Shown here: positions 62,930-64,000 of the stretch, one piece after another | Layout: every line of letters begins with the position of its first letter | Numbering within the stretch: position 1 is the stretch's first letter | NCBI GenBank assembly: GCA_018292915.2 | Contig: JACVVK020000310.1 | Location: forward strand, 36,001 to 100,000 | Reading direction: 5' to 3' | From: Batillaria attramentaria | Lineage: Eukaryota; Mollusca; Gastropoda; Batillariidae | DNA length: 64,000 nt | Notes under the pieces: model-generated | Seen by the model: only the letters and a program-made list of their open reading frames with translations | Databases searched by the model: none | Told to the model about the DNA's origin: nothing | Translations under genes and position numbers: made by a program

Positions 62930-63095
62930 TTAGGGGTTTAGTTTAAAGTCCTTTTCCACAACATACAGGTGATATCAAAGACAGCCGGGGCAACAAGGAA
63001 AGCCAGCACAAATGTTCGTCTTTCAGCCAGGATTCGAACTAACGACCCAAGCATTGGAAGTCCAATGCGCTGCCCCTGGACTATCCCGACTTCTC
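62930..63095 (-). mobile_element. SINE family 2 copy, diverged
   Basis: Minus-sense family-2 body and a weakened head (B-box region near 63030). GA tracts flank it on both sides. Confidence 0.6.
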
Positions 63096-63096
63096 C

Positions 63097-63097
<1 letters not shown>

Positions 63098-63141
<44 letters not shown>

Positions 63142-63163
63142 GATGATGATGATGATGATGATG
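63098..63163. repeat. (GA)n(GAT)n array
   Basis: GA run followed by about nine GAT units. Confidence 0.9.
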
Positions 63164-63521
63164 AAACGTTTCTTTTAATTCAGGATAGAGCACTGTCTTG
63201 CTATTCTACGTTAAAGAAAAAAAGTACAAACTATCTAAACGAAATGCAGGAGAGAAAAGTTCACATTATAAACAAATTAAAACATACCTGGCATGTGCTG
63301 ATAATATTGGCTGTATGCTAAGTATGACCTTCAAAAGTCACCACTAACATTCAAAAACATGTGTATAACACATTTCTATCTATATGATCAATGTCAGATG
63401 AGCGTGCCGTGGAGAATTTGTTTGAATTTTATGATTTTGGACACGTTCTGGAATCTCAGTGGAAAGAGTTCCACATGGATGCCCCTGAGAAAGACAGGCT
63501 ACATTTATAGATACGAACCCT

Positions 63522-63557
<36 letters not shown>

Positions 63558-63562
63558 GGGGG

Positions 63563-63703
63563 TGGGGGTGGGTGTTTGGGGGTTTAACGTCCTTTTCCAC
63601 CACATACGGGTGATATCAAAGACGGGGCAACGATGAAAAAGCCAGCCACGACCCAAGCATTGGAAGTCCAACGCTCTACCATTCGGCCACCCCGGCTCCC
63701 CGA
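63563..63703 (-). mobile_element. SINE family 2 copy between GA tracts
   Basis: Minus-sense copy with a small internal deletion near 63645 and the head GGCCGAATGGTAGAGCGTTG. GA tracts at 63523-63554 and 63704-63726 border it. Confidence 0.7.
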
Positions 63704-64000
63704 GAGAGAGAGAGAGAGAGAGAGAGGGGGAGGGTATTAAACTTCGTTCCTTATTTTTCAAGTGTTAATTTGCCATTACCGTATACGTAAGCGTCACTTT
63801 TATTGACATTTCTCAATTTGTTTACTTGACCGCCTGCAATGAGAATCTTTCAACGTGAAGACAGTGGTGTGCAGCGGTGCTTGGCTACGACAGCGCGGAA
63901 TTCTTCTACGGCCTTTTCACGGTTGACCGCTGTTTGCATTGCCTCGTTCGTTCTTTTGAAAGTAGCCAATAAACCGTTGCTAACGGTTGAATGATTTGCA

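Overview
This is eukaryotic, intron-rich nuclear DNA. Coding exons are short islands with GT/AG borders, the introns are AT-rich, and much of the rest is microsatellites, tRNA-derived SINEs, non-LTR retrotransposon 3' ends and small terminal-inverted-repeat DNA elements. Long TG/CA arrays, several SINE families with TTA-type tails and a small secreted EGF-like plus PAN protein fit a lophotrochozoan, most likely a marine mollusc such as a gastropod. That placement is inference; no sequence here names a species.

The core of the window (about 11-53 kb) is a cluster of five related C2H2 zinc-finger genes, called A to E here. Their orientation strictly alternates: A(-) B(+) C(-) D(+) E(-). A/B and C/D are therefore head to head, and B/C and D/E are tail to tail. 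I rebuilt each gene from splice sites, and every exon phase closes. The shared plan is: (1) an N-terminal exon, which in B to E ends in or near a D/N-L-H-V/I motif; (2) a short helical module of the form RWxxIGxxxGLxSDxQI-A-xFLLQ, always ending at a phase-2 donor; (3) an exon opening with an aromatic-acidic pair (YD or YE) followed by a CxxC...CxxC zinc knuckle, then an acidic or Ser/Thr-rich linker; (4) an array of seven to nine zinc fingers; (5) in C and E, a C-terminal signature (V/I)GWCFP(M/L)QQ. They look like lineage-expanded nuclear DNA-binding regulators whose N-terminal module is not KRAB, SCAN, BTB or ZAD and which I cannot name.

Gene A carries an extra 2.7 kb exon with an 11-residue acidic repeat. 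Gene E is the closest relative of gene C but has three +1 shifts in its large exon, so it is either a decaying copy or mis-sequenced.

Left flank (1-11 kb): a LINE remnant with two ~0.7 kb tandem 5' units and a broken coiled-coil ORF1; a large inverted repeat with ~350 bp arms; a LINE 3' end; and a hAT-like MITE with an 8 bp target-site duplication. No host gene is convincing here. Right flank (53-64 kb): one small secreted-protein gene F(-), with a TATA box and a 5'-noncoding exon, embedded in an exceptionally dense set of TG/CA arrays. This is followed by SINE, LINE and AG-repeat DNA with no supported gene.
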